Shown here: in pieces, positions 1-8,835 of the stretch | Layout: the number at the start of each line of letters is the position of its first letter | Position numbering within the stretch: the first letter of the stretch is position 1 | DNA from: Streptomyces sp. 150FB | GTDB lineage: Bacteria > Actinomycetota > Actinomycetes > Streptomycetales > Streptomycetaceae | Assembly (NCBI RefSeq): GCF_000818195.1 | Contig: NZ_JTHL01000001.1 | Coordinates: 8,352,063-8,416,062, forward strand | Direction: 5' to 3' | Length of the DNA stretch: 64,000 nucleotides | Notes under the pieces: model-generated | The model's database searches: none | What the model was told of the DNA's origin: nothing | The model's input: only the letters and a program-made list of their open reading frames with translations | Translations under genes and position numbers: made by a program

Positions 1-48
1 GGCAGCGGGGGTACGGCCGTCCTGCTCAGCCGTGGCCGGAGCCACGGC

Positions 49-468
49 TCAGCGCGCGGGTACGGTTCCGGGCGCTTCGGCCGCCCACGACGGCGCCGTA
101 CCCGCCAACTGGCAGACCATCAGATAGAACGGGATCGGCGGCGTGTACGGCGAACGGTCGTCCGGCCAGTGGATCAGCCGGGGCCGCACGGCGGGGACGC
201 TGGTTCCCGCCACGTAACTGGCGGGCGAAGGCCAGTCCAGTTCGAAGTCGGAGCCGGCCGGGACGATCCACCACCACCGGTCGTCGTCCGCGAAGACGCA
301 GCCCGTCCTCGGCAGCCGCGCCATCAGCCGGAAGCCGTGCCGCGCGGGCACGCCGACGGCGTCGCAGCCCAGCGAGGCGCTCAGGGTGGTGGGGAGCGGC
401 AGGCGCACCGTGCGGGTCCCCTCGCCGAGGAGACCGCGGGAGAGACGGTGCAGGGTCGTTCTCAGCAC
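49..468 (-). CDS. hypothetical protein of XRE/ATPase cluster
   Basis: A protein of about 139 residues of unknown function. It is rich in Trp and Pro, with a central run reading GCVFADDDRWWWIVPAG, which resembles the short N-terminal primase/polymerase-like proteins often seen beside Streptomyces ATPase/XRE clusters. That resemblance is from memory, not from a search. The start is placed at a GTG with a GGAG five bases upstream, and it overlaps the last bases of the upstream ATPase gene, so the two are probably translationally coupled. An in-frame GTG at 474 and a longer frame to 555 also exist but lack a well-spaced ribosome site. No signal peptide or membrane segment is seen. Confidence 0.6.
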   Translation of the reverse strand: MLRTTLHRLSRGLLGEGTRTVRLPLPTTLSASLGCDAVGVPARHGFRLMARLPRTGCVFADDDRWWWIVPAGSDFELDWPSPASYVAGTSVPAVRPRLIHWPDDRSPYTPPIPFYLMVCQLAGTAPSWAAEAPGTVPAR

Positions 469-920
469 GGGCACTCCGCTCCGTGCGGCAGCTCGGCCCA
501 GACGACACGCCCGCAGCCGTACCCGGATGTGCCGTGCGCTCCCCAGCCGGTGCACATCGAGTCGACGAGGAGCAGTCCCCGGCCGCCCTCGTCGGGCGCC
601 CTGTGGTGCAGCTCGGGCCCGGTCGGACCGTATCCCTGGTCCTCGACCGCTATCCGCAGCCGGCCCTCGCCCTCCCGTATCTCACAGACGACGTGCTCAC
701 CCGCCGCGTGGACGATCGCGTTGGTGACCAGTTCCGAGACGATCAGGACGGCGGTCTCGCAGGTGTCGTCGTCGACCCCCCACTTCACCAGCCGGTCGCG
801 GGTCAGCTCTCTCGCACGGCCCACCGATTCCGGGTGGGCGGGCAATTCGAATCCGTAGCGTTGGACAACGTTGCCAAGGCACGCGGTGAGCTGGGGGGTG
901 AGCGCGTTACCAGGTGCCAC
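462..920 (-). CDS. anti-sigma factor-like ATP-binding protein (HATPase_c)
   Basis: A 152-residue single-domain GHKL ATPase of the RsbW/SpoIIAB type. Members bind ATP and act as serine kinases or anti-sigma factors in the cytoplasm. The N box (VSELVTNAIVHA), the G1 box around VEDQGYGP and the G2 box GGRGLLLVDSM are all visible. The GTG start has an AGGA seven bases upstream. It is divergent from the XRE gene at 1127, with DUF397 next to it. This trio is a common Streptomyces developmental-regulation module (WhiJ-like). The partner sigma factor or antagonist is not in the window. Confidence 0.88.
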   Translation of the reverse strand: MAPGNALTPQLTACLGNVVQRYGFELPAHPESVGRARELTRDRLVKWGVDDDTCETAVLIVSELVTNAIVHAAGEHVVCEIREGEGRLRIAVEDQGYGPTGPELHHRAPDEGGRGLLLVDSMCTGWGAHGTSGYGCGRVVWAELPHGAECPC

Positions 921-1029
921 GACCGATTCCTAACGGTGGGGAAGCGGTTGCGGCACGCAAAACCTCTCCCTGGCAGAGCGTGACAACCGCGTGAACTGGT
1001 TCACGGATCCACTGTCCACCCGTCGGGGA

Positions 1030-1064
1030 CACTTGGCAAGTGGCACTCTGAAATTTCCAGAGTG
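1030..1064. promoter_or_regulatory. two adjacent palindromes, candidate XRE operator
   Basis: CACTTGGCAAGTG (1030-1042) is a perfect 13-base palindrome. It is followed at once by CACTCTG (1044-1050), a seven-base AT-rich spacer and CAGAGTG (1058-1064). Both lie between the divergent ATPase and XRE genes, 60-100 bases before the XRE start. By position they are likely binding sites for the XRE protein or a relative; that is inference. Confidence 0.5.
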
Positions 1065-1126
1065 GCGTGTTCTTCGATGTGCGGACATGGCAGACTGCAC
1101 GCAATCGTGCTTGGGGAGGTCCCAAA

Positions 1127-1990
1127 GTGAGTGAACCGCGGTCCGCCCCGACCGTGGGTCAGGTCGTACTCGGCAGGCGTCTCCATGACCTGCGTGAGCG
1201 CTCCGGCCTGAAACGCGAGGAAGCTGCCAAGCTTCTGAGAGTGGCTCCCGCCACGATCCGACGCATGGAGACCGCCGAGGTCACCCTCAAGATCCCGTAC
1301 GTTCAGGTGCTGCTCAAGGCCTACGGGGTCGCCGGGGAGGAGTCGGACGCGTTCGTCGAACTCACCGAGGAGGCCAACAAGCCCGGCTGGTGGCAGCGGT
1401 TCCACGACGTGCTGCCCGGCTGGTTCAGCGTCCATGTGAGCCTGGAAGGCGCCGCCTCCCTGCTCAGGTCGTACGAGCCGCACTTCGTGCCGGGGCTGCT
1501 CCAGACCGAGGAGTACGCCCGCGCCGTCATGCTCGCCGGGGCCGTGGGGCAGTCCTCGCCGGCCGACATCGAGCGGCATGTCGCGCTCCGGATGGAACGC
1601 CAGTCGCTGCTCACCCGTGAGGACGCGCCCAGATTCTGGGTGATCATGGACGAGACGGTGCTCCGCCGCCCCGTCGGTAACACCCCGGACGTCATGAGGG
1701 ACCAGATCGACCGGCTTCTCGAAGCGACGGAACTGCCCCATGTGACGTTGCAGATCGCGGAGTTCTCAAGCGGACACCATCCGGGAACCTACGGACCGTT
1801 CGTGATCTTCCGCTTCGCCGTACCCGAGCTGCCGGACATGATCTACAGCGAGTACCTCACCGGCGCGATCTATCTCGACTCGCGCCTGGAAGTGGCCACT
1901 CATCTGGAGGTCATGGACCGGATGGCGGCGCAGGCCGCAACTGCACAACGCACGAAGGAGATCCTCCGGGACCTCCGCAAGGAGCTGTGA
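1127..1990 (+). CDS. XRE-family regulator with Scr1/DUF5753 domain
   Basis: A 287-residue DNA-binding protein. The N-terminal third is a Cro/C1-type helix-turn-helix (about residues 18-70, including REEAAKLLRVAPATIRRME). The rest matches the Scr1/DUF5753 domain in layout, with a characteristic YEPHFVPGLLQTEEYARAV segment near residue 125. The GTG start is chosen because GGAGG stands eight bases upstream; the frame is open further 5' without another ribosome site. It directly precedes a DUF397 gene. Such pairs (WhiJ and partner) act as repressor and antagonist in Streptomyces development. The adjacent palindromes at 1030-1064 suggest autoregulation. Confidence 0.92.
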   Translation: MSEPRSAPTVGQVVLGRRLHDLRERSGLKREEAAKLLRVAPATIRRMETAEVTLKIPYVQVLLKAYGVAGEESDAFVELTEEANKPGWWQRFHDVLPGWFSVHVSLEGAASLLRSYEPHFVPGLLQTEEYARAVMLAGAVGQSSPADIERHVALRMERQSLLTREDAPRFWVIMDETVLRRPVGNTPDVMRDQIDRLLEATELPHVTLQIAEFSSGHHPGTYGPFVIFRFAVPELPDMIYSEYLTGAIYLDSRLEVATHLEVMDRMAAQAATAQRTKEILRDLRKEL

Positions 1991-2227
1991 ATGCATCCCA
2001 TATACAACGGCATGCCCGCCACCGACCTCGGTCACGACGGCTGGCACAAGCCGTGGAGCGGTGGCAACGGCGGCAACTGCATCGAGGCCATGAAGCTGGC
2101 CGACGGCAGAGTCGCTGTGCGCCAGTCCGCCGACCCGGGCGGCCCCGCGCTGATCTACACCACCAACGAGATCGCCGCCTTCATCCAGGGCGCCAAGTCG
2201 GGCCAGGCGGACTTCCTGCTGACCTGA
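1991..2227 (+). CDS. DUF397 domain protein
   Basis: A 78-residue small protein with the DUF397 pattern: a W-x-K-x-W-S-G-G-N-x-G-N-C-I-E block, then VAVRQSADP, then a C-terminal aromatic/AAFIQGAKSG block. DUF397 proteins are the usual partners of Scr1-type XRE regulators and are thought to modulate their DNA binding. The ATG follows the XRE stop codon with no gap, so the two are co-translated. No membrane or secretion signal is seen. Confidence 0.9.
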   Translation: MHPIYNGMPATDLGHDGWHKPWSGGNGGNCIEAMKLADGRVAVRQSADPGGPALIYTTNEIAAFIQGAKSGQADFLLT

Positions 2228-2386
2228 TCGACCGGGCTGACCCTGACGACCTGAACGACCTGAACGACTGATCCGCCTGACCGACCCGGCACGACCCCGA
2301 TCGCGCCCGTCCCGACCCGCCCCCGGTCGCCGGTCCCGCTCTCCCCACCCGGGGAGCACCCAAGCCATACCGCAGGGGGGCAGGGG

Positions 2387-2433
2387 GCGCGCGGCGCCGC
2401 AGCACTTTTCAGGTGCGCTGCGGCGCCGCGCGC
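2387..2433. terminator. bidirectional hairpin between convergent genes
   Basis: A 19-base GC-rich arm (2387-2405) is followed by a TTTTCAG loop and the complementary arm (2413-2433), with one two-base bulge. It lies between the DUF397 gene and the GH4 gene, which converge here. It is suited to end transcripts from both sides. The rest of 2228-2461 holds only short GACCTGAAC-type repeats. Confidence 0.75.
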
Positions 2434-2461
2434 TTTCCGTCTCCGGGCGCCGGCCGCGCGC

Positions 2462-3832
2462 TTACGCCCGCAGGTAGGCGAGCCCCGGGTGCGCCGCCGT
2501 GTAGCCGTCCAGCAGCCGCCTGGCCACCGCCACCGAGTCGACCAGCGGGTGCAGGGCGAACGCCTTCACCGCGCTCGCCCGTGAGCCGCTCTCCGCCGCC
2601 GCCAGCACCTCGCGCTCCACCGCCTTGACCGCGGTGACCAGGCCGACCGCGTGGTACGGCAGCGGGTCCACCGCCACCGGCAGCGCGCCGTTCCTGTCGA
2701 CGTGGCACGGCACCTCGATGACGGCGTCCGCGTCCAGCACCGAGAGCGTGGTGCGGTTGCGTACGTTCAGGATCAGCGTCGTGCGCTCGCCCTTCGCGAT
2801 CGCCCGCATCAGGGCCAGCGCGACCTTCTCGTAGCCGCCCGACTCCAGGTCGTCGGCGTCCCGCTCGCCGATGCCCGCCGCGTCGCGGTTCGCCGCCATG
2901 TAGGTGGCCTCGCGCTCGGCGAGCGTACGGTTCCAGGCGCCGAGCGCGGCCCCCGCACCGGTCCCGGTGCCCGCCCCGCCGTCGCCACGCGTCAGTTCGT
3001 CGTAGAAGCCCGCCTGCTGGTCACGGAGGAACGCTCCCCGGGTCCGCTCGGCCCGCTGGTACGCGTCCACCGCTTCCCGGTTGAAGTAGTAGTAGTGCAG
3101 GTACTCGTTGGGGATCGCCCCGAGCGAACTCAGCCACTCGGGGCCGAAGAGCCTGCCCTCCTCGAAGGAGCCGAGCGCCACCGGATCGGCCAGCAGGCGC
3201 GGGAGTTCGTCGCGCCCGGCGACGCGCAGCCCGCGCAGCCAGCCCAGGTGGTTGAGCCCCACGTAGTCGATCCAGGCGTCGTCCGGGTCCGCCCCGAGCA
3301 CCCTGGCCACCCGGCGCCCGAGACCCACCGGGGAGTCGCAGATCCCGATGACCCGGTCACCGAGGACATGGGACATGGCCTCGGTGACGAGCCCCGCCGG
3401 GTTGGTGAAGTTGATCACCCAGGCGTCGGGGGCCAGCGCGGCGACCCGGCGCGCGATGTGGACGGCGACCGGGACCGTACGCAGCCCGTACGCGATCCCG
3501 CCCGCCCCGACCGTCTCCTGGCCGAGCACCCCCTCGGCCAGCGCGACCCGTTCGTCGGCAGCGCGGCCTTCGAGGCCGCCCACCCGGATCGCCGAGAAGA
3601 CGAAGTCGGCGCCGCGCAGCGCCTCGTCCAGGTCGGTGGTGGCGGTGATCTCCGGCGCGCCTTCGACGCCGGCGGCCTGGTCGGCCAGGACCCGGGCGAC
3701 GGCCCCGAGCCGGGCCGTGTCCACGTCGTACAGCGTGACGTGGCTGACCCGGCCCTCCCCGCGGTCGCGCAGCAGCGCCCCGTACACCAGTGGCACCCGG
3801 AAACCGCCGCCACCCAGAATCGTCAGCCTCAT
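2462..3832 (-). CDS. GH4 family glycosidase (6-phospho-beta-glucosidase-like)
   Basis: A 456-residue NAD- and Mn-dependent glycoside hydrolase of family 4, which hydrolyses glycosides by a redox-elimination mechanism. The Rossmann motif GGGGFRVP is at the N-terminus. Other family segments are NFTNPAGLVTEAM, GICDSPVGLG (metal-ligand Cys), YVGLNHLGW (metal-ligand His) and EYLHYYYFN. The length is typical. The ATG has GGAG five bases upstream. The gene follows an ABC sugar-importer operon by 76 bases on the same strand. The family name 6-phospho-beta-glucosidase implies a phosphorylated substrate, yet no PTS is nearby, so the true substrate is open. Confidence 0.85.
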   Translation of the reverse strand: MRLTILGGGGFRVPLVYGALLRDRGEGRVSHVTLYDVDTARLGAVARVLADQAAGVEGAPEITATTDLDEALRGADFVFSAIRVGGLEGRAADERVALAEGVLGQETVGAGGIAYGLRTVPVAVHIARRVAALAPDAWVINFTNPAGLVTEAMSHVLGDRVIGICDSPVGLGRRVARVLGADPDDAWIDYVGLNHLGWLRGLRVAGRDELPRLLADPVALGSFEEGRLFGPEWLSSLGAIPNEYLHYYYFNREAVDAYQRAERTRGAFLRDQQAGFYDELTRGDGGAGTGTGAGAALGAWNRTLAEREATYMAANRDAAGIGERDADDLESGGYEKVALALMRAIAKGERTTLILNVRNRTTLSVLDADAVIEVPCHVDRNGALPVAVDPLPYHAVGLVTAVKAVEREVLAAAESGSRASAVKAFALHPLVDSVAVARRLLDGYTAAHPGLAYLRA

Positions 3833-3908
3833 ACCCGCTCCGCCTTCGCCTCGGTCGTCCGCATGGAACGATCATCCCCGAGGCGGGGCGGCGCGGGGCA
3901 GGCCAGGG

Positions 3909-5093
3909 TCAGGCACCCACCCTGCGTTTGTTCCAGACGTCGAAGCCGACCGCGGCCAGCAGCACAAGACCCTTGATGACCTGCTGGTAGTCCGTGCCGA
4001 CCCCCACCAGCGACATGCCGTTGTTGAGGACGCCGAGAACGAGCCCGCCGATGATCGCGCCGAACACCGTGCCGACTCCGCCGCTCATCGATGCGCCACC
4101 GATGAACGCGGCGGCGATGGCCTCAAGTTCGAAGTTCACCCCGGCCTGCGGCACGCCCGCGTTGAGCCGGGCCGCGTACACGATTCCGGCGAGAGCCGCG
4201 AGCACCCCCATGTTGACGAAGACGAGGAAGGTGACGCGCTTGTCCTTGACCCCGGAGAGCTTCGCCGCCGCCTGGTTGCCGCCGAGCGCGTACACATGCC
4301 GGCCGACGACCGCGTTCCGCATGACGAACCCGAAGCCGATGAGCAGCGCGGCGAGCAGCAGCAGGACCACCGGGACACCCCGGTAGCTGGCGAGGGTCAT
4401 CGTGAAGGCGAGGACGGCCGCCGCCAGCGCCACACACTTGATGAGGAAGAGGTTGCGGGGCAGCACGTCGAGGTCGTACGCCCGCTGCCTGCGCCGGTCC
4501 CGCACCTCCTGGAACAGCGCGAAGGCCAGCAGCACGAGACCCAGCACGACGGTCGGGTTGTGGTAGTTGGTGGAAGGGCCGACATCGGGGAGATAGCCGG
4601 TCGATATCTTCTGGAACCCCTCGGGGAACGGACCGAGCGAGCGGGAGCCCAGGAAGATCTGGGTGGCGCCCCGGAAGAGCAGCATCCCGGCGAGCGTGAC
4701 GATGAACGACGGAATGCCCACATACGCGATCCAGAACCCCTGCCAGGCCCCGGCGACGGCCCCGATGATCAGGCCGAGGACCAGGGCGAGGACCCAGGGC
4801 ACCTTGTGCTCGACCATCATCACCGCGCAGGCGGCGGAGACGAAGGCGGCCAGCGAGCCCACGGAGAGATCGATGTGTCCCGCGATGATGACGATCATCA
4901 TGCCGATGGCGAGCACCAGGATGTAGCTGTTCTGGAGCACCAGGTTGGTGACGTTGTTCGGCATGAGGAGCACGCCGTCGGTCCAGATCTCGAACAGCAC
5001 GACGATCAGACAGAGCGCGATGAGCATCCCGTACTGCCGCATGTTGCGGCGGGCGGCTTCCAGGAGCAGCGCCCCGGTGGTTCCCGGACTCAT
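3909..5093 (-). CDS. mmsB: multiple-monosaccharide ABC transporter permease
   Basis: A 394-residue integral membrane protein of the XylH/MmsB/GguB type, the channel of a sugar importer. Many hydrophobic helices are visible, with the family segments GHIDLSVGSL near residue 72, AWQGFWIAYVGIPSFIVTL and the C-terminal NNGMSLVGVGTDYQQVIKGL. The start is supported by AGGT upstream. The gene lies six bases after the ATPase gene and belongs to the operon 7749 to 2462. The sugar cannot be told from sequence; neighbours suggest a pentose, uronate or deoxysugar. Confidence 0.9.
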   Translation of the reverse strand: MSPGTTGALLLEAARRNMRQYGMLIALCLIVVLFEIWTDGVLLMPNNVTNLVLQNSYILVLAIGMMIVIIAGHIDLSVGSLAAFVSAACAVMMVEHKVPWVLALVLGLIIGAVAGAWQGFWIAYVGIPSFIVTLAGMLLFRGATQIFLGSRSLGPFPEGFQKISTGYLPDVGPSTNYHNPTVVLGLVLLAFALFQEVRDRRRQRAYDLDVLPRNLFLIKCVALAAAVLAFTMTLASYRGVPVVLLLLAALLIGFGFVMRNAVVGRHVYALGGNQAAAKLSGVKDKRVTFLVFVNMGVLAALAGIVYAARLNAGVPQAGVNFELEAIAAAFIGGASMSGGVGTVFGAIIGGLVLGVLNNGMSLVGVGTDYQQVIKGLVLLAAVGFDVWNKRRVGA

Positions 5094-5098
5094 GTCGA

Positions 5099-6640
5099 CT
5101 ACCTCGTGTTCTTGGTCATATGGCGCATCAGGACTTCCTGGGTCGCTTCCGCCCGGGGGATCTCACCGGTGAGCCGGCCGGCCGCCATCGTGTAGACGCG
5201 GTCGCACATGCCCAGCAGCTCGGGGAGTTCGGAGGAGATGAAGACAACGGCCTTGCCCTGCGCGGCGAGTTGGTCGATGACGGTGTAGATCTCGTACTTC
5301 GCGCCGACATCGATGCCCCGGGTGGGTTCGTCGAGGAGCAGCACATCGGGGCCCGCGAAGATCCACTTGCTGAGGACGACCTTCTGCTGGTTGCCGCCGG
5401 AGAGCCGGCCGACCTGCTCGAAGACCGTCGGTGCCTTGATGTTCATGGACGCGCGGTACGACTCGGCGACCCTGGTCTCCTCGTGCTCGTCGACCACCCC
5501 GTGCCGGGACACCTTGGACAGCGCGCCCAGGCTGATGTTCCTGCCGATGGTGTCGATGAGGTTCAGCCCGTAGCGCTTGCGGTCCTCGGTGACGTACGCG
5601 ATGCCGTGCCCGACCGCCTCGGGCACGGTTCTCGTACGGATCTCCCGGCCGTCCTTGACGACCGTCCCGCTGATGTTGCGGCCGTACGAGCGGCCGAACA
5701 CACTCATCGCCAACTCCGTGCGGCCCGCGCCCATCAGCCCCGCGATGCCGACGATCTCCCCTCTGCGGACATGGATCGAGACGTTGTCGACGACCTTGCG
5801 CTGCTGGTCGATGGGGTGGTGCACGGTCCAGTCGCGGACCTCCAGCGCCGGGTGCTCGCCGGGATCGCCCTCGTACGGGGTGCGTTCGGGGAAGCGGTGG
5901 TCGAGGTCGCGGCCGACCATGCCACGGATGATCCGGTCCTCGGTGGTCGTCTCCGCCTTCACGTCGAGGGTCTCGATGGTCCTGCCGTCGCGCAGGATCG
6001 TGACGGAGTCGGCGACCTCGGCGATCTCGTTCAGCTTGTGCGAGATGATGATCGAGGTGATGCCCTGTTCCTTCAACTCCAGGATGAGGCGCAGGAGCTG
6101 GGCGCTGTCACCGTCGTTGAGCGCGGCGGTCGGCTCGTCCAGGATCAGCAGTTTCACCCGCTTGGCGAGCGCCTTCGCGATCTCCACGAGCTGCTGTTTG
6201 CCGACGCCGATGTCGGTGATCCGGGTCTGCGGGTGCTCGGCGAGGCCGACCCGCTTGAGCAGCGCCGCCGCGTGCTGGAGCGTGCTGCTCCAGCTCACGA
6301 TTCCGCGCCTGGCGTGCTCGTTGCCGAGGAAGATGTTCTCCGCGATCGACAGGAACGGGATCAGCGCCAGCTCCTGATGGATGATCACGATGCCGCGCGA
6401 CTCGCTGGCCCTGATGTCCTTGAACTCGCAGGGCGAGCCCTCGAAGAGGATCTCACCCTCGTAACTCCCGTGCGGATGCACGCCGCTGAGGACCTTCATC
6501 AGGGTGGACTTGCCCGCGCCGTTCTCCCCGCAGATGGCATGCACCTCCCCGGGGGCGACCGTGAGGGTGACGTCGGAGAGCGCCTTGACCCCGGGGAAGG
6601 TCTTCACGATGGAGCGCATCTCCAGTACGGGAGCGCTCAC
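5099..6640 (-). CDS. mmsA: multiple-monosaccharide ABC transporter ATP-binding protein
   Basis: A 513-residue double ATPase energising sugar import. The first half carries Walker [10 protein letters not shown], the signature region ([14 protein letters not shown]) and Walker [12 protein letters not shown]. The second half has a degenerate P-loop ([17 protein letters not shown]), a good signature [14 protein letters not shown] and Walker [12 protein letters not shown]. This asymmetric pattern is normal for the XylG/MmsA class. The GTG start overlaps the stop codon of the binding-protein gene by four bases. Confidence 0.93.
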   Translation of the reverse strand: MSAPVLEMRSIVKTFPGVKALSDVTLTVAPGEVHAICGENGAGKSTLMKVLSGVHPHGSYEGEILFEGSPCEFKDIRASESRGIVIIHQELALIPFLSIAENIFLGNEHARRGIVSWSSTLQHAAALLKRVGLAEHPQTRITDIGVGKQQLVEIAKALAKRVKLLILDEPTAALNDGDSAQLLRLILELKEQGITSIIISHKLNEIAEVADSVTILRDGRTIETLDVKAETTTEDRIIRGMVGRDLDHRFPERTPYEGDPGEHPALEVRDWTVHHPIDQQRKVVDNVSIHVRRGEIVGIAGLMGAGRTELAMSVFGRSYGRNISGTVVKDGREIRTRTVPEAVGHGIAYVTEDRKRYGLNLIDTIGRNISLGALSKVSRHGVVDEHEETRVAESYRASMNIKAPTVFEQVGRLSGGNQQKVVLSKWIFAGPDVLLLDEPTRGIDVGAKYEIYTVIDQLAAQGKAVVFISSELPELLGMCDRVYTMAAGRLTGEIPRAEATQEVLMRHMTKNTR

Positions 6641-7749
6641 TTCAGGTCACTCGCCTTGATGTAACCCGAATCCACCAGCTCCGCCTTGTAGTTGGACTTG
6701 TCGACGCTCACCGGCTGCAACAGGTAGGTCGGGACGACCTTGGACTCGTTGTTGTACGTCTTCGTGTCGTTGACGTCGGGCGTCTTGCCGGTCAGGACGG
6801 CGTCGGCCATCTGGACGGCCCGCGCGGCCAGCGCCCTGGTGTCCTTGTATATGGTCTGCGTCTGCTGGCCCGCGATGATCGACTTGACCGAGGCGACCTC
6901 GGCGTCCTGGCCGGTGACGACCGGGTAGGGCTTGGCGGCCGTACCGTACCCGTCCGACTTGAGCGAGGACAGGATGCCGATGGACATGCCGTCGTACGGG
7001 GAGAGGACCGCGTCCAGGTCCTGCGAGCCGTACGCCTTGGTCAGCAGGTCGTCCATCCGCTTCTGCGCGGTGCCGCCGTCCCAGCGGAGCGTGGTGAGCT
7101 GGTCGAGCTTGGTCTGGCCGCTCCTGACGACGAGTTGCTTGCTGTCGAGATACGGCTTCAGGGTCTTCATCGCGCCCTGGAAGACGTAACGCGTGTTGTT
7201 GTCGTCGGGCGATCCCGCGAACAGCTCGATGTTGAACGGGCCCTTCTTGCTGCCGTCCTTCAGGCCGAGCTTGTCGATGAGGTAGGTCGCCTGGAGCACG
7301 CCGACCTTCTCGTTGTCGAAGGACGCGTAGTAGTCGACGTTCTTGGTGCCGAGGATCAGCCGGTCGTAGGAGATGACCTTGATGTTCTTGTCGGCGGCCT
7401 GCTGGAGGACGTCGCTGAGCGCCCTGCCGTCGATCGAGGCGATCACCAGGACGTCGACGCCCTTGGTGATCATGTTCTCGACCTGGGAGACCTGCTGGTC
7501 GACGTCGTCCTCGCCGTACTGGAGATCGGTCTTGTAACCGAGCTTCTTGAACTGGGCGACCATGTTGTTGCCGTCGGCGATCCAGCGCTCCGACGACTTG
7601 GTGGGCATGGCGATGCCGATCGTCGACTGCTCCTTGCCCTTCGCCTTTCCTTCCTGCTTGCTGCCGCCCTCGCTGCTCTGCCCGCAGGCGGCGAGGGAGA
7701 GGACGAGGGACGCGGCGGCGACGGTGAGTGCGGCTCGGCGGGTGCGCAT
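6637..7749 (-). CDS. chvE: sugar-binding lipoprotein of ABC importer
   Basis: A 370-residue extracellular solute-binding lipoprotein of the ChvE/XylF type. The signal peptide ends with lipobox LAAC, the lipidated Cys being residue 22. The mature protein shows the periplasmic-binding fold of family 4, with [32 protein letters not shown] and [19 protein letters not shown]. It is first in the transporter trio and overlaps the ATPase gene by four bases. Binding specificity is not readable from sequence, and the symbol is by family, not proven. Confidence 0.9.
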   Translation of the reverse strand: MRTRRAALTVAAASLVLSLAACGQSSEGGSKQEGKAKGKEQSTIGIAMPTKSSERWIADGNNMVAQFKKLGYKTDLQYGEDDVDQQVSQVENMITKGVDVLVIASIDGRALSDVLQQAADKNIKVISYDRLILGTKNVDYYASFDNEKVGVLQATYLIDKLGLKDGSKKGPFNIELFAGSPDDNNTRYVFQGAMKTLKPYLDSKQLVVRSGQTKLDQLTTLRWDGGTAQKRMDDLLTKAYGSQDLDAVLSPYDGMSIGILSSLKSDGYGTAAKPYPVVTGQDAEVASVKSIIAGQQTQTIYKDTRALAARAVQMADAVLTGKTPDVNDTKTYNNESKVVPTYLLQPVSVDKSNYKAELVDSGYIKASDLK

Positions 7750-7756
7750 GAGGTCA

Positions 7757-8773
7757 TCAGTCCTTGTCGTGGGTGGGAGTGGCGCTGGGTGTGGTGGTGT
7801 CTGTGCCGCTGGTGTGGGGGAAGCGGTCGAGCGGGCCCGGCAGCCGTGAGCCGAGCGGCGACATTCCGCCGTCGGCCCCGTGCCGGGCGAGCAGGTCGAG
7901 CACGAGGCGCCCCCGGCGTACCCGCTCGCGCGCGCTGCTGAGAGCGGTGTCGCGGAGCTGCGCGCCGTACGGATAGATGCCGGGGGACTTCGACAGGCCG
8001 AACTTGAGGTACAGCGGGGCGCCGCGCCGGATCAGCTCGGCCGTCTCGTACATCCGGACGTAGCCGCCGAGGTCGTCGGGCGCCTCGATGTAGAGATCCA
8101 TCGGGGCGCGGGCGGCGCGCCGGATCTCGGTGAGATGCGCGAGCGAGAGGTCGGAGGGGATGTTCACCGAGTCGGCCCCGAGCCGCTCGATCACCGCGTA
8201 CGAGGCCGGGTTGACCGGGCCGACGAGGGCGGAGACCTTCAGGGTGGTGTCGGCGGGCAGCACTCCCTGGGCGCGCAGCCGGTGCAGCGACCACAGCACG
8301 CCCTCGTCGGCGACGAGCAGGCAGCGCACGCCGAGTTCGGCCGCGCGCAGCGCGTCCTCGACACAGCCGGCCAGCGCGTCGTGGCCCCTGGCGCGCAGGC
8401 CGGCGCCGCCGGAGTCCGTACGGGTGGAGCCGCCGGTGTCCCAGGTGCCGCGCGGCCCCGTGAACAGGCACAGCTCGACGGAGTGGGCGGCGCACGCGTC
8501 GACCATGTCGGTGATGTCGGTGTCGGTGAGCATCCAGACACCGCTGCCCTGGCTGACGCGGTGGACGGGCACATCGAGGCGCGTGGACTCCTTGAGCACC
8601 TCGGCGAGCGCTTCGGGGCCTTCGACGGAGGGGATCTCGGTGCGCCAGCGGCCCCCGTCGGGGAAGGAGTGCGGGGAGGCGTCCGCGGGGTCGGCCTCGG
8701 GCGCCGCCAGGCCGAGCGCGGCGAGTGCCCGCTCGCCGGGGCGGCGGAGCGTGAGGGGTGATGCGTCGGTCAC
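7757..8773 (-). CDS. U32 peptidase-like TIM-barrel protein
   Basis: A 338-residue protein of the peptidase U32 type, a fold of alpha/beta barrel character. Recognisable blocks are [64 protein letters not shown] and [17 protein letters not shown]. The tail is Thr/Pro-rich and low in complexity. The GTG start has AAGGA seven bases upstream, and the gene ends seven bases before the binding-protein gene. Peptidase activity is doubtful; in a sugar locus it more likely acts on a sugar-derived or modified substrate. The role is unknown. Confidence 0.7.
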   Translation of the reverse strand: MTDASPLTLRRPGERALAALGLAAPEADPADASPHSFPDGGRWRTEIPSVEGPEALAEVLKESTRLDVPVHRVSQGSGVWMLTDTDITDMVDACAAHSVELCLFTGPRGTWDTGGSTRTDSGGAGLRARGHDALAGCVEDALRAAELGVRCLLVADEGVLWSLHRLRAQGVLPADTTLKVSALVGPVNPASYAVIERLGADSVNIPSDLSLAHLTEIRRAARAPMDLYIEAPDDLGGYVRMYETAELIRRGAPLYLKFGLSKSPGIYPYGAQLRDTALSSARERVRRGRLVLDLLARHGADGGMSPLGSRLPGPLDRFPHTSGTDTTTPSATPTHDKD

Positions 8774-8835
8774 GGACGAGTCCTTCGGTCGGGGGCAGGG
8801 TGTACGGGGGTGTCGCGCGCCGCTTTCCGTCCCGG

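Noticed and set aside
3348..5195. A 615-residue plus-strand open frame
   Set aside because: It is antisense to the permease and the GH4 gene, both with strong family motifs.
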